From an uncultured Oscillospiraceae bacterium (GTDB lineage Bacteria; Bacillota; Clostridia; Oscillospirales; Oscillospiraceae), in the NCBI GenBank assembly GCA_947627085.1, contig CANQUO010000122.1, positions 1-6,468 on the forward strand: 6,468 nucleotides of DNA, in the 5' to 3' direction. Position 1 is the stretch's first letter. Each line of letters opens with the position of its first letter. Of the stretch, positions 1-5,929 are shown one piece after another. Below the pieces are notes generated by a model, which was not told the DNA's origin, made no database searches, and worked only from the letters and a program-made list of their open reading frames with translations. The translations under genes were made by a program, and so were the position numbers.

Positions 1-1359
1 GATGTCGTCGCGGGCGATCATCTTGTCCGCGTTACCGTGGTCGGCGGTGATGAGGCACACGCCGCCGGCGCGCATGACCGCGTCGACCACCTTGCCCACG
101 CACTCGTCCACCGTCTCCACGGCCTTGACGGCGGCCTCAAATACGCCGGTGTGGCCAACCATGTCGCAGTTTGCGAAGTTGAGGACTATGGCGTCGTACT
201 TGCCGGTCTCGATGCGCTTGACGCACTCGCCGGCCACCTTACGGGCGCTCATCTCGGGGATTAGGTCGTAGGTGGGGAACTCCTTGGGGGACGGGATGAG
301 GGCCCGGTCCTCGCCGTCGTAGACCTGCTCCGTGCCGCCGTTGAAGAAGAAGGTCACATGGGCGTACTTCTCGGTCTCGGCTATTCTGAGTTGCTTCATG
401 CCGCGCTTTGCCAATATCTCGCCGAAGGTGTTGGTGAGCTCCTCGGGCGGGAAAGCCACCGTCACATTGGGCATGGTGGCGTCGTACTGGGTGGTGCAGA
501 CGTATTTTACGGGGAAGAAACCCTTTTTGCGCTCAAAGCCGGTGAAATCCGGGTCCACAAAGGTCCGGGTGATCTCCCGGGCCCTGTCGGGGCGGAAGTT
601 TGTAAAGATGATGGAGTCCCCGGGCTTGACGGTGCCCTCGGGGGCGCAGACGGAGGGGACCACGAACTCGTCGGTGACGCCGGCGTCATAGCTTGCCTGC
701 ATCACGTGGACGGGGTCTGGGTCGATGTTGCCCTCGCCGCAGACCATGGCGTTATAGGCCTTCTCCACCCGCTCCCAGCGGTTGTCCCGGTCCATGGCGT
801 AAAAGCGCCCGGCGATAGTGGCTATCTTGCCAACGCCGATCTCCGCACACTTATTGACGCACTCCTCGATGTACTCCTTGCCGGAGGAGGGGGGCACGTC
901 ACGGCCGTCCATGAAGCAGTGGATATAGACCTTCGAAAGGCCGCGGCGCTTGGCCATCTCCAAAAAAGCCCAGGTGTGGGTGTTGTGGCTGTGGACTCCG
1001 CCGGGGGACATGAGGCCGATGAGGTGGAGGGCCCCGCCGTTTTCCTTCGCGGCGTCCATGGCGGCGATGTACTCCTTGTTTTCAAAGAAGCTGCCGTCCC
1101 TGATGGCCACGGTTATGCGGGGCAGGTCCTGGAACACCACCCGGCCCGCGCCGATGTTGGTGTGGCCCACCTCGCTGTTGCCCATCTGGCCCGCGGGCAG
1201 GCCCACGTCCTCGCCGCTGGCCTGGAGCTTGCACATGGGGCTGGCGGCCATGAGCTTATCTAAATTCGGAGTTTTCGCGGCGGCAATGGCGTTTATCTTC
1301 GGGTCCGGAGCATCGATGCCGAAGCCGTCCATTATTATAAGAGTTACGGGTCTTTTCAT
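1..1359 (-). CDS. gpmI: 2,3-bisphosphoglycerate-independent phosphoglycerate mutase (3' end cut by window edge)
   Basis: This enzyme interconverts 3-phosphoglycerate and 2-phosphoglycerate in the cytosol. It belongs to the Mn-dependent alkaline-phosphatase superfamily and needs no bisphosphoglycerate cofactor. I translated 453 uninterrupted codons from the ATG at 1359. Visible motifs are the metal-binding MDGFG (Asp11), the catalytic serine in GNSEVGH (Ser62), GGVHSH (His123), DGRD (151-154), GRFYAMDRD (184-192), FRPDRAR (255-261), ETEKYAH (Lys331), NCDMVGH (Asp399, His403) and TADHGN (Asp440, His441). These positions match the Bacillus-type enzyme closely. Family members are about 505-515 residues, so roughly 55-60 C-terminal residues, including the last metal-binding His, lie off the left edge. 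The start is fixed by GGGAGGT at 1366-1372, six bases upstream. It is the third glycolytic gene after pgk and tpiA, separated from tpiA by a 102-nt spacer with hairpins. No frameshift was seen. Confidence 0.97.
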   Translation of the reverse strand, partial: MKRPVTLIIMDGFGIDAPDPKINAIAAAKTPNLDKLMAASPMCKLQASGEDVGLPAGQMGNSEVGHTNIGAGRVVFQDLPRITVAIRDGSFFENKEYIAAMDAAKENGGALHLIGLMSPGGVHSHNTHTWAFLEMAKRRGLSKVYIHCFMDGRDVPPSSGKEYIEECVNKCAEIGVGKIATIAGRFYAMDRDNRWERVEKAYNAMVCGEGNIDPDPVHVMQASYDAGVTDEFVVPSVCAPEGTVKPGDSIIFTNFRPDRAREITRTFVDPDFTGFERKKGFFPVKYVCTTQYDATMPNVTVAFPPEELTNTFGEILAKRGMKQLRIAETEKYAHVTFFFNGGTEQVYDGEDRALIPSPKEFPTYDLIPEMSARKVAGECVKRIETGKYDAIVLNFANCDMVGHTGVFEAAVKAVETVDECVGKVVDAVMRAGGVCLITADHGNADKMIARDDI

Positions 1360-1383
1360 GAAAATACCTCCCAAAATATATAG

Positions 1384-1450
1384 AGGGCGGACCGGTTTTT
1401 CCCCGGCCCAAACGGGAATATCCCGAATGGCCGCCCGTTTGGGCGGCCAT
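1384..1450 (-). promoter_or_regulatory. Hairpin cluster in the tpiA-gpmI spacer (possible attenuator or mRNA processing/stability element)
   Basis: Three inverted repeats follow one another in the 102-nt spacer. The first is a perfect 10-bp stem with a 4-nt loop (1427-1450, ATGGCCGCCC / GGGCGGCCAT). The second is a 5-bp stem with a 3-nt loop (1413-1425, CGGGA / TCCCG). The third is a 7-bp stem with one G-U pair and a loop rich in A (about 1388-1408). Separately, 1406-1416 is an exact 11-bp complement of 1434-1444, and that pairing cannot coexist with the first hairpin. In the minus-strand direction no hairpin is followed by a U-tract, so this is not a standard intrinsic terminator. It could tune expression of gpmI relative to tpiA or protect the upstream 3' end. 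That role is inference. Confidence 0.5.
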
Positions 1451-1461
1451 TATATGGATTT

Positions 1462-2238
1462 TTATTCCTCCTGGTTTGCCGCGTTGATGATAGCCGCGTA
1501 TTTTTCAGGGACAAGGGAAGCGCCGCCGATGAGGCCGCCGTCGATATCCGGCTGGGCCAGAAGTTCGTAGGCGTTTTTCTCGTTCATGGAGCCGCCGTAG
1601 AGGATGGGGGTGGCCCGGGCGACACGGGCGCCGTGGAGGCCGCGAATGACGGCGCGGATGAGCTTGCAAATCTCGTTGGCTTCCTCGGGAGTGGCGGTGC
1701 GGCCGGTGCCGATGGCCCAAATGGGCTCGTAGGCTATGACGATCTTGCGTATCTTCTCGGTGGGCACGCCGGCGATGGCGGCCTTGACCTGATAACGGAT
1801 GAGCTCCTCGGTGATGCCCATGTCCCGCTGCTCCAGGCTCTCGCCCACGCAGATTATGGGCATGAGGCCGGCCTCGATGGCGGCCTTGACCTTCTTGTTG
1901 ACGGTGATGTCCGTCTCGCCGAAGTACTGGCGGCGCTCGGAGTGGCCCACGATGACGTACTTCACGCCCAGGTCCCGGAGCATCTCGCCGGAGACCTCGC
2001 CGGTGTAGGCGCCGCGCTCATACTCGCTTATATTCTGGGCGCCCACGTTTATATGATTGCCCCAGAGGACCCGGCTGGCGGTGTGCAGATCCACGAAGGG
2101 GGCGCATATGACGGCCTCGCACCACTTGTTGCGGGGGACGATGCTCCTCACGGCCTCGGCAAAGCCCCGGACCACGGAGGGCACCATGTTCATTTTCCAG
2201 TTGCCTGCTATTATGACTCTGCGATATTTCCTGTTCAT
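1462..2238 (-). CDS. tpiA: Triose-phosphate isomerase
   Basis: This enzyme interconverts dihydroxyacetone phosphate and glyceraldehyde 3-phosphate in the cytosol as a TIM-barrel dimer. The 258-residue product has the normal family length and all catalytic landmarks: GNWKMN (Asn13, Lys15), the electrophilic His in VGHSERR (His99), the general base Glu171 in AYEPIWAIGTG, the mobile loop 6 (about 172-183), the phosphate-binding YGGS, and DGGLIGGASL near the C-terminus. The ATG at 2238 follows an AAGGAG sequence at 2250-2255 that overlaps the pgk stop codon. The two genes are therefore only 15 nt apart and probably translationally coupled. The stretch around AQNISEYERGAY differs slightly from the commoner AQN-H-x-E-x-GAFTGE form but remains compatible with function. 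No truncation or frameshift is seen. Confidence 0.98.
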   Translation of the reverse strand: MNRKYRRVIIAGNWKMNMVPSVVRGFAEAVRSIVPRNKWCEAVICAPFVDLHTASRVLWGNHINVGAQNISEYERGAYTGEVSGEMLRDLGVKYVIVGHSERRQYFGETDITVNKKVKAAIEAGLMPIICVGESLEQRDMGITEELIRYQVKAAIAGVPTEKIRKIVIAYEPIWAIGTGRTATPEEANEICKLIRAVIRGLHGARVARATPILYGGSMNEKNAYELLAQPDIDGGLIGGASLVPEKYAAIINAANQEE

Positions 2239-2253
2239 GCCGCTTAGTTCTCC

Positions 2254-3534
2254 TTATCTGTCTAAGAGGCACGCGACGCCCGGCAGCTCCTTGCCCTCCA
2301 AAAATTCGAGGGACGCGCCGCCGCCGGTGGAGATATGGGTGATCTTATCGGCAAAGCCGAGCTGTTCGCAGGCCGCCGCGGAGTCGCCGCCGCCCACGAT
2401 GGAGATGCAGTCGGAGTCGGCCAGGGCCTTGGCCACGGCGATGGTGCCGGCGGCCAGGGTGGGATTCTCAAATACGCCCATGGGGCCGTTCCACACCACG
2501 GTCTTGGCCTCCATGACGGCCTTGGCAAATATCTCGCGGGTCTTTTCGCCGATGTCAAGGCCCATCTTGTCGGAGGGGATGGCGTCGGCGGCCACGGTCT
2601 CAACGTCCACGGACCCGTCGATGGGGTCGGGGAATGAGGCGGCCACAACGGTGTCAACGGGCAGGAGGAGCTTCACGCCGTTTTTCTCGGCCTTGGCCAT
2701 CATGTCCTTGCAGTAGTCAAGCTTCTCGGAGTCCAGAAGGCTGGTGCCCACGGTGTAGCCCTTGGCGGCCATGAAGGTGTAGGCCATGCCGCCGCCGATG
2801 ATGAGGGTGTCGACCTTCTCAAGGAGGTTGGAGATGACGTTGAGCTTATCGGAGACCTTGGCGCCACCCAGGATGGCCACGAAGGGACGGTCGGGGTTTG
2901 CCAGGGCCTTACCCATGACGTCCAGCTCCTTCTCGATAAGGAAGCCGGAGACGGCGGGCAGATACTGGGCCACGCCGGCGGTGGAGGCGTGGGCGCGGTG
3001 CACGGCGCCGAAGGCGTCGGAGACATAGACATCGGCAAGGCTTGCCAGCTCCTTGGCAAACTCGTGGTCGTTCTTGGTCTCGCCCTTATTGAAACGGGTG
3101 TTCTGGAGAAGCATGATCTCACCGGGCTTCAGCGCGGCGGCCTTGGCCTTGACGTCGTCATTCACCACATTGATGTCGCCGGCCAGCGTTACCGGCTTAC
3201 CAAGCAGCTCGCTGAGGCGCTTGGCCACTGGCTCCATGCACAGTGCCTCAAGGGACTTCTGCCACTTGGCCTCGGTGATGTCCTCGGGGGCCTTGCCCTT
3301 CTCGGCCTGCTTCTTGGACCACTTCTCGAAGTTGGGCTCGGGCTTGCCCAGGTGCGAGCAGGCGATGACGGCGCAGCCCTGGTCAAGAAGGTATTTGATG
3401 GTGGGGACAGCCGCCACGATGCGCTTGTCGCTGGTGATGACGCCCGCCTTCAGGGGGACGTTGAAGTCACAGCGAAGGAGCACCTTCTTACCGGCAAGAT
3501 CGATGTCACGGACTGATTTCTTGTTGTAGTTCAT
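2254..3534 (-). CDS. pgk: Phosphoglycerate kinase
   Basis: This enzyme transfers the acyl phosphate of 1,3-bisphosphoglycerate to ADP, making ATP and 3-phosphoglycerate. The 426-residue product has the two-lobed PGK layout. The N-lobe shows RCDFNVPL (Asp23, Asn25), Arg38, SHLGKP (60-65), the substrate arginines Arg147 (NTRF) and Arg180 (HRAHAS). The C-lobe shows GGAKVSDK (223-230), GGGMAYTF (247-254), WNGPMGVFE (348-356), GGGDSAAA (381-388) and STGGGASLEFLEGK near the end. It is longer than the usual 390-400 residues because of a charged insertion after SHLGKP (about 66-98). In the normally strict LLEN-RF motif the Glu is Gln144. I chose the ATG at 3534 and not the in-frame ATG at 3552, because AGGAG (3542-3546) sits 7 bases before 3534 and the protein then begins MNYNKKSV, a normal PGK N-terminus. 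It is followed closely by tpiA and gpmI. Confidence 0.98.
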   Translation of the reverse strand: MNYNKKSVRDIDLAGKKVLLRCDFNVPLKAGVITSDKRIVAAVPTIKYLLDQGCAVIACSHLGKPEPNFEKWSKKQAEKGKAPEDITEAKWQKSLEALCMEPVAKRLSELLGKPVTLAGDINVVNDDVKAKAAALKPGEIMLLQNTRFNKGETKNDHEFAKELASLADVYVSDAFGAVHRAHASTAGVAQYLPAVSGFLIEKELDVMGKALANPDRPFVAILGGAKVSDKLNVISNLLEKVDTLIIGGGMAYTFMAAKGYTVGTSLLDSEKLDYCKDMMAKAEKNGVKLLLPVDTVVAASFPDPIDGSVDVETVAADAIPSDKMGLDIGEKTREIFAKAVMEAKTVVWNGPMGVFENPTLAAGTIAVAKALADSDCISIVGGGDSAAACEQLGFADKITHISTGGGASLEFLEGKELPGVACLLDR

Positions 3535-3541
3535 GGTTCTT

Positions 3542-3546
3542 CTCCT
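3542..3546 (-). promoter_or_regulatory. Ribosome binding site of pgk (decides the start)
   Basis: AGGAG on the minus strand lies 7 bases before the ATG at 3534. The longer in-frame ATG at 3552 would place this site inside the coding region and would add six residues (MDRRRT) not normally found on PGK. Confidence 0.8.
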
Positions 3547-3561
3547 ATCCATAAAATATTG

Positions 3562-3589
3562 ATTATATTATTGACCCATTAAGGGAAAA
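3562..3589 (-). promoter_or_regulatory. Possible weak promoter for pgk-tpiA-gpmI
   Basis: The 71-nt spacer between trmL and pgk is much richer in A and T than the genes around it. It contains a perfect -10 hexamer TATAAT (3562-3567). The best -35 match is TTTTCC (3584-3589) with a 16-bp spacer, which shares only three bases with consensus. Transcription would start near 3555, about 20 nt before the pgk start. No terminator is visible between trmL and pgk, so readthrough from the trmL promoter is an equal or additional source of pgk mRNA. Confidence 0.35.
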
Positions 3590-3605
3590 CGCGCGAAATT
3601 ATATG

Positions 3606-4088
3606 TCACCTGGCCATGGAGCCGGTCCCGGCAAGGTCCGGAAAGCCCTGCTGTCTCAAGGCCTCATAGCATATGACGGCCACGGAGTTTGCGAGATTGA
3701 GGCTCCTGGCGTCCGCTCTCATGGGGATGCGCACGCATTTATCAAAGTAGCGCTGACGGAAAAACTCCGGCAGTCCCGCCGTCTCCTTGCCGAATACGAG
3801 CCAGCAGCCGTCCTTGTATTCGGCCTCGTGATAGGCCCTCGGTGCCTTGGTGGTGGCGAGCCACAGATCGTCGCTACCGTGGCGGGAAAGAAAATCCTCA
3901 AGGTCCTCATAGACGGTGATGTCCACCATGTGCCAGTAATCAAGGCCGGCGCGCTTCACGGCCCGGTCGGATATGTCAAAGCCCAGGGGGCGCACCAGAT
4001 GGAGGCGGGACCTTGTGGCGGCGCAGGTCCGGGCGATATTCCCGCAATTTTGCGGTATCTCCGGCTCCACCAGCACGATATTTACCAC
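3606..4088 (-). CDS. trmL: tRNA (cytidine/uridine-34-2'-O)-methyltransferase, TrmL/YibK-type SPOUT enzyme
   Basis: This protein is predicted to methylate the 2'-OH of the wobble nucleotide 34 in certain leucine tRNAs using S-adenosylmethionine. The 160-residue product matches the single-domain SPOUT (trefoil-knot) family in length and motifs: NIVLVEPEIPQNCGNIARTC at the N-terminus (3-22), VFGKETAGLP (98-107), and the knot region IPMRADARSLNLANSVAV (121-138) followed by YEALRQ. I place the start at the GTG at 4088, because GGGGGAG (4097-4103) lies 8 bases upstream and the protein then begins directly before NIVLVEP. An upstream in-frame TTG at 4109 is almost at the predicted transcription start and has no ribosome binding site. 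The gene opens a new transcription unit with its own promoter and precedes pgk by 71 nt. Substrate specificity within the SpoU/TrmL group is by family similarity. Confidence 0.92.
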   Translation of the reverse strand: MVNIVLVEPEIPQNCGNIARTCAATRSRLHLVRPLGFDISDRAVKRAGLDYWHMVDITVYEDLEDFLSRHGSDDLWLATTKAPRAYHEAEYKDGCWLVFGKETAGLPEFFRQRYFDKCVRIPMRADARSLNLANSVAVICYEALRQQGFPDLAGTGSMAR

Positions 4089-4096
4089 CGGCCTCA

Positions 4097-4103
4097 CTCC
4101 CCC
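4097..4103 (-). promoter_or_regulatory. Ribosome binding site of trmL (decides a GTG start)
   Basis: GGGGGAG on the minus strand ends 8 bases before the GTG at 4088. No ATG in the correct frame is available nearby; the ATG at 4117 is out of frame. Confidence 0.7.
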
Positions 4104-4121
4104 GCGCAAACGCGCATGACT

Positions 4122-4150
4122 ATTTTAGTACAACTTTACGCACATTTCAA
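4122..4150 (-). promoter_or_regulatory. Sigma-A-type promoter for trmL (and probably pgk-tpiA-gpmI)
   Basis: On the minus strand a -35 box TTGAAA (4145-4150) is followed by exactly 17 bp and a -10 box TAAAAT (4122-4127). Each hexamer has one mismatch to consensus. Transcription is predicted to start near 4115, giving a leader of about 27 nt that contains the trmL ribosome binding site. It lies just downstream of the terminator of the preceding unit, in an AT-rich spacer. Confidence 0.7.
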
Positions 4151-4212
4151 GGGTGTTTGTTAATTTTTTCTCGATGTTTTTTTGTACAATAACATATAAC
4201 GGATAAAAGTGT

Positions 4213-4250
4213 AAAAAAATCCCGGAGCGGGCATCAAAGCTCGTTCCGGG
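4213..4250 (-). terminator. Rho-independent terminator after the 11-mer-repeat protein gene
   Basis: In the minus-strand RNA a hairpin forms between CCCGGA-A-CG-A-GC and GC-C-CG-C-TCCGGG. That is 10 base pairs interrupted by two single A-C mismatches, with a TTTGAT loop. After one A, seven consecutive T residues follow (4213-4219). The hairpin begins 12 nt after the TAA stop at 4263. It separates the M16-lgt-hypothetical unit from the trmL-pgk-tpiA-gpmI unit. Confidence 0.9.
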
Positions 4251-4262
4251 CAATGTGTTTTA

Positions 4263-4784
4263 TTACTCCTGGGGCTTGTTTACGGTGGAGGCGGCGTCGT
4301 CGAAGGCCTTGGCGGCCTCGTCGGCGATCTCCTCGGCGGCGTCCGCGGCGGCCTCGGCCTCGGCCTCCACGGTGTCCTCTATGTCGTCCACGATGTGGTC
4401 GGGCTCCACCTCAACCTCTATCTCCACGTCCTCCTCTTCGGCGGCGAGGGCGTCGAGCTCCGCCTGCTTGGCGGCGATATCGGCAAGGGCGGTCTCTATG
4501 GCCCCGACGGGCTCGGCAAAATCGGGGTCGGTGTTGCCGGCGTATTTTTCATAGTAGAGCTTGCCAAGCTCCGTGTACTTTTTCTTCATGGACTCGCGCT
4601 GGGCGGCTATCTGGGCGTTGAGCTTCGTCTTTTTGGCGGTGTCCTGGGCCTTCCCCGCCACGGTCTTGGCCGCCTCGGTGGACTTGTTGGCCACGGTCTT
4701 TGCGGTCTTGGTGGTGAAATCGGCCACGGAACCGGCGGCGTCCTTCACCTTTTGCAGTATGTTCTCAAAATCGATGCTTGCCAT
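4263..4784 (-). CDS. Uncharacterised helical protein with 11-residue repeats and an acidic tail
   Basis: The function is unknown. The 173-residue product has three zones. Residues 16-59 hold four tandem 11-residue units related to TAKTVANKSTE / AAKTVAGKAQD, the amphipathic-helix pattern seen in LEA-type and apolipoprotein-like proteins. Residues 55-115 (KLNAQI...LGKLYYEKYAG...ELDAL) form a probable coiled coil. This part resembles a small Clostridia family that usually ends in a Cys4 zinc ribbon (from memory, not searched). Residues 116-165 are strongly acidic and Ala-rich, and the protein has no cysteine. There is no signal peptide or membrane segment, so it should be cytosolic. The ATG at 4784 has an excellent GGAGGT site 7 bases upstream. 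An in-frame GTG at 4913 would add 43 residues but crosses AT-rich spacer sequence. It lies 118 nt after lgt, probably in the same transcript, and ends at a strong terminator. Confidence 0.85.
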   Translation of the reverse strand: MASIDFENILQKVKDAAGSVADFTTKTAKTVANKSTEAAKTVAGKAQDTAKKTKLNAQIAAQRESMKKKYTELGKLYYEKYAGNTDPDFAEPVGAIETALADIAAKQAELDALAAEEEDVEIEVEVEPDHIVDDIEDTVEAEAEAAADAAEEIADEAAKAFDDAASTVNKPQE

Positions 4785-4791
4785 GATATTT

Positions 4792-4797
4792 ACCTCC
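4792..4797 (-). promoter_or_regulatory. Ribosome binding site of the 11-mer-repeat protein gene (decides the start)
   Basis: GGAGGT on the minus strand lies 7 bases before the ATG at 4784. Its strength and spacing favour this start over the in-frame GTG at 4913. Confidence 0.8.
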
Positions 4798-4902
4798 ATA
4801 TGATTATTTTGTTTTGTTGTAAATGCTCCTGTTTTTTCAAAAGAGAACGTCTGGCGGCGGTCAAGCAACTCCTGAAGTGGCCTCAGCGCCTCGTCAAGCT
4901 CC

Positions 4903-5913
4903 TCATTCGTCACTGTCCTTCCCCTCCGTGTCCTCTTTTATTTCCTCTTTCGTGCCCTCTTCGGCCTCTTCCCCGATCTCCTCTTCGGCATTATCCGAAT
5001 CGTCCCTGTTTGAGCCGCCGTCCTCCGCCGTCCCGGCGGGGCCCTCGACTATGGCTGTCTTCGCGGCCTTTTGGCGGTTTACGAACATATTTTCGGGGTC
5101 CGGGTGCCTTTTGAACCTATTATACAGCAAAATCGTCACCGACGCAACAAAAAGTATGGCGGAAACCAGCTGAGATACGCGGATGGACGTGCCCCATAGA
5201 TAGAGGCTGTCGGTGCGCAGGCCCTCGATGAACATCCTCCCGAAGCCGTACCAGGCGAGGTATATGAGGAACATCTGCCCGTCGTAGGTCCGGTGCTTTT
5301 TCGAGTAAAAGTGCATGAAGGTAAAGCCAATCAGGTTCCACACGGACTCGTAGAGGAAGGTGGGGTGCACCGAATAGACTCTCCCGGAGGGGGTGGTCAG
5401 GACCATGCGGCAGAAAATATCCGTCTCATAGCCGAAAGCCTCACGGTTCATGAAGTTGCCCCAGCGGCCCAGGGTCTGGCCGATGAGGAAGCCGAAGCAG
5501 ACCATATCCAAAAACGCGGGGATGGACAACTTCTTCCACCGGCAGTATATCACAAGCGCCAATATGGCTCCCGCGATGACGCCGTACATCCCAAGGCCGC
5601 CCTCCCAGATGTAGAGGACGGAGATGGGGTTTTCCCGGTATGTCTCCCAGTGGAAGGCGCAGTAGTAGATTCGGGAGCATATGACGGCCATGGGCACGCC
5701 CAGGATTATTACGTCAAAGACGTTGTCCGAGGTCATGCCGAACTCCGTAGACCTTTTGGCGCAGTAGAGCACCGCCAGAAGAAAGCCCGTGGCGATTATA
5801 AGTCCGTAGAAGTGGATGTTCAATGGGCCCAGCTTGAAGTAGGTGGGCGGATCAATGGACCAGTTTCCCAGCATGGGGAAGGAGATGGATGCGTCCGGTA
5901 AGCTCTGAGGCAT
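4903..5913 (-). CDS. lgt: Phosphatidylglycerol-prolipoprotein diacylglyceryl transferase
   Basis: This integral membrane enzyme transfers diacylglycerol from phosphatidylglycerol to the lipobox cysteine of prolipoproteins, the first step of lipoprotein maturation. The 336-residue product has several hydrophobic segments (about 35-53, 64-80, 106-124, 133-148, 191-203, 213-229, 247-264). It carries the family landmarks IHFYG (33-37), WEGGLGMYG (103-111), the Lgt signature GRWGNFMNREAFG (149-161), HPTFLYES (183-190), GRMFIEGLRTDSL (225-237) and RVSQ (245-248). Position 110, where many Lgt proteins have a functional His (His103 in E. coli), is Tyr. The family normally ends soon after the last membrane segment, near residue 268. 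Here about 68 more residues follow, ending in a run dominated by Glu and Asp (304-336). The gene starts 16 nt after the M16 peptidase stop, with an AAGGA / AGGTGAT ribosome site in that gap, so the two genes form an operon. Confidence 0.96.
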   Translation of the reverse strand: MPQSLPDASISFPMLGNWSIDPPTYFKLGPLNIHFYGLIIATGFLLAVLYCAKRSTEFGMTSDNVFDVIILGVPMAVICSRIYYCAFHWETYRENPISVLYIWEGGLGMYGVIAGAILALVIYCRWKKLSIPAFLDMVCFGFLIGQTLGRWGNFMNREAFGYETDIFCRMVLTTPSGRVYSVHPTFLYESVWNLIGFTFMHFYSKKHRTYDGQMFLIYLAWYGFGRMFIEGLRTDSLYLWGTSIRVSQLVSAILFVASVTILLYNRFKRHPDPENMFVNRQKAAKTAIVEGPAGTAEDGGSNRDDSDNAEEEIGEEAEEGTKEEIKEDTEGKDSDE

Positions 5914-5929
5914 GATATCACCTGTCCTT

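Noticed and set aside
358..1263. A 301-codon open frame on the plus strand
   Set aside because: It lies entirely antisense to gpmI, whose minus-strand translation carries every catalytic motif of the family. The plus-strand product is rich in Gly, Ala, His and Val, as expected when a GC-rich coding region is read backwards.
1427..1450. The perfect palindrome as an intrinsic terminator of tpiA
   Set aside because: In the direction of transcription it is followed by TCGGGATATT and not by a T-run. gpmI with its own ribosome site follows without an obvious promoter.
1633..2247. A 204-codon plus-strand open frame
   Set aside because: It is antisense to tpiA, has a biased Gly/Ala/Asp/His composition, and has no ribosome site or recognisable motif.
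3598..3603. A second TATAAT just after the trmL stop as a pgk -10 box
   Set aside because: The expected -35 position reads ACCGGC inside trmL, with no resemblance to consensus.
4151..4180. A Rex-like operator half-site (TTGTTAAT) upstream of trmL
   Set aside because: The second half of the inverted repeat is absent, and the match is to an AT-rich motif in AT-rich spacer sequence.
4824..4860. A promoter for the 11-mer-repeat gene (TTGACC, 17 bp, TTTGAA)
   Set aside because: The -35 box is good but the -10 box matches only three of six consensus bases. The close spacing to lgt makes co-transcription the simpler reading.
4395..5114. Plus-strand open frames across the 11-mer-repeat gene and the lgt 3' end, including an Arg/Pro-rich one at 4253-4621
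   Set aside because: They are mirror images of the Ala/Glu-rich coding sequence on the other strand. They are low in complexity and have no supporting start signals.
5293..5901. A 202-codon plus-strand open frame
   Set aside because: It is antisense to lgt, which has clear membrane segments and the Lgt signature on the minus strand.
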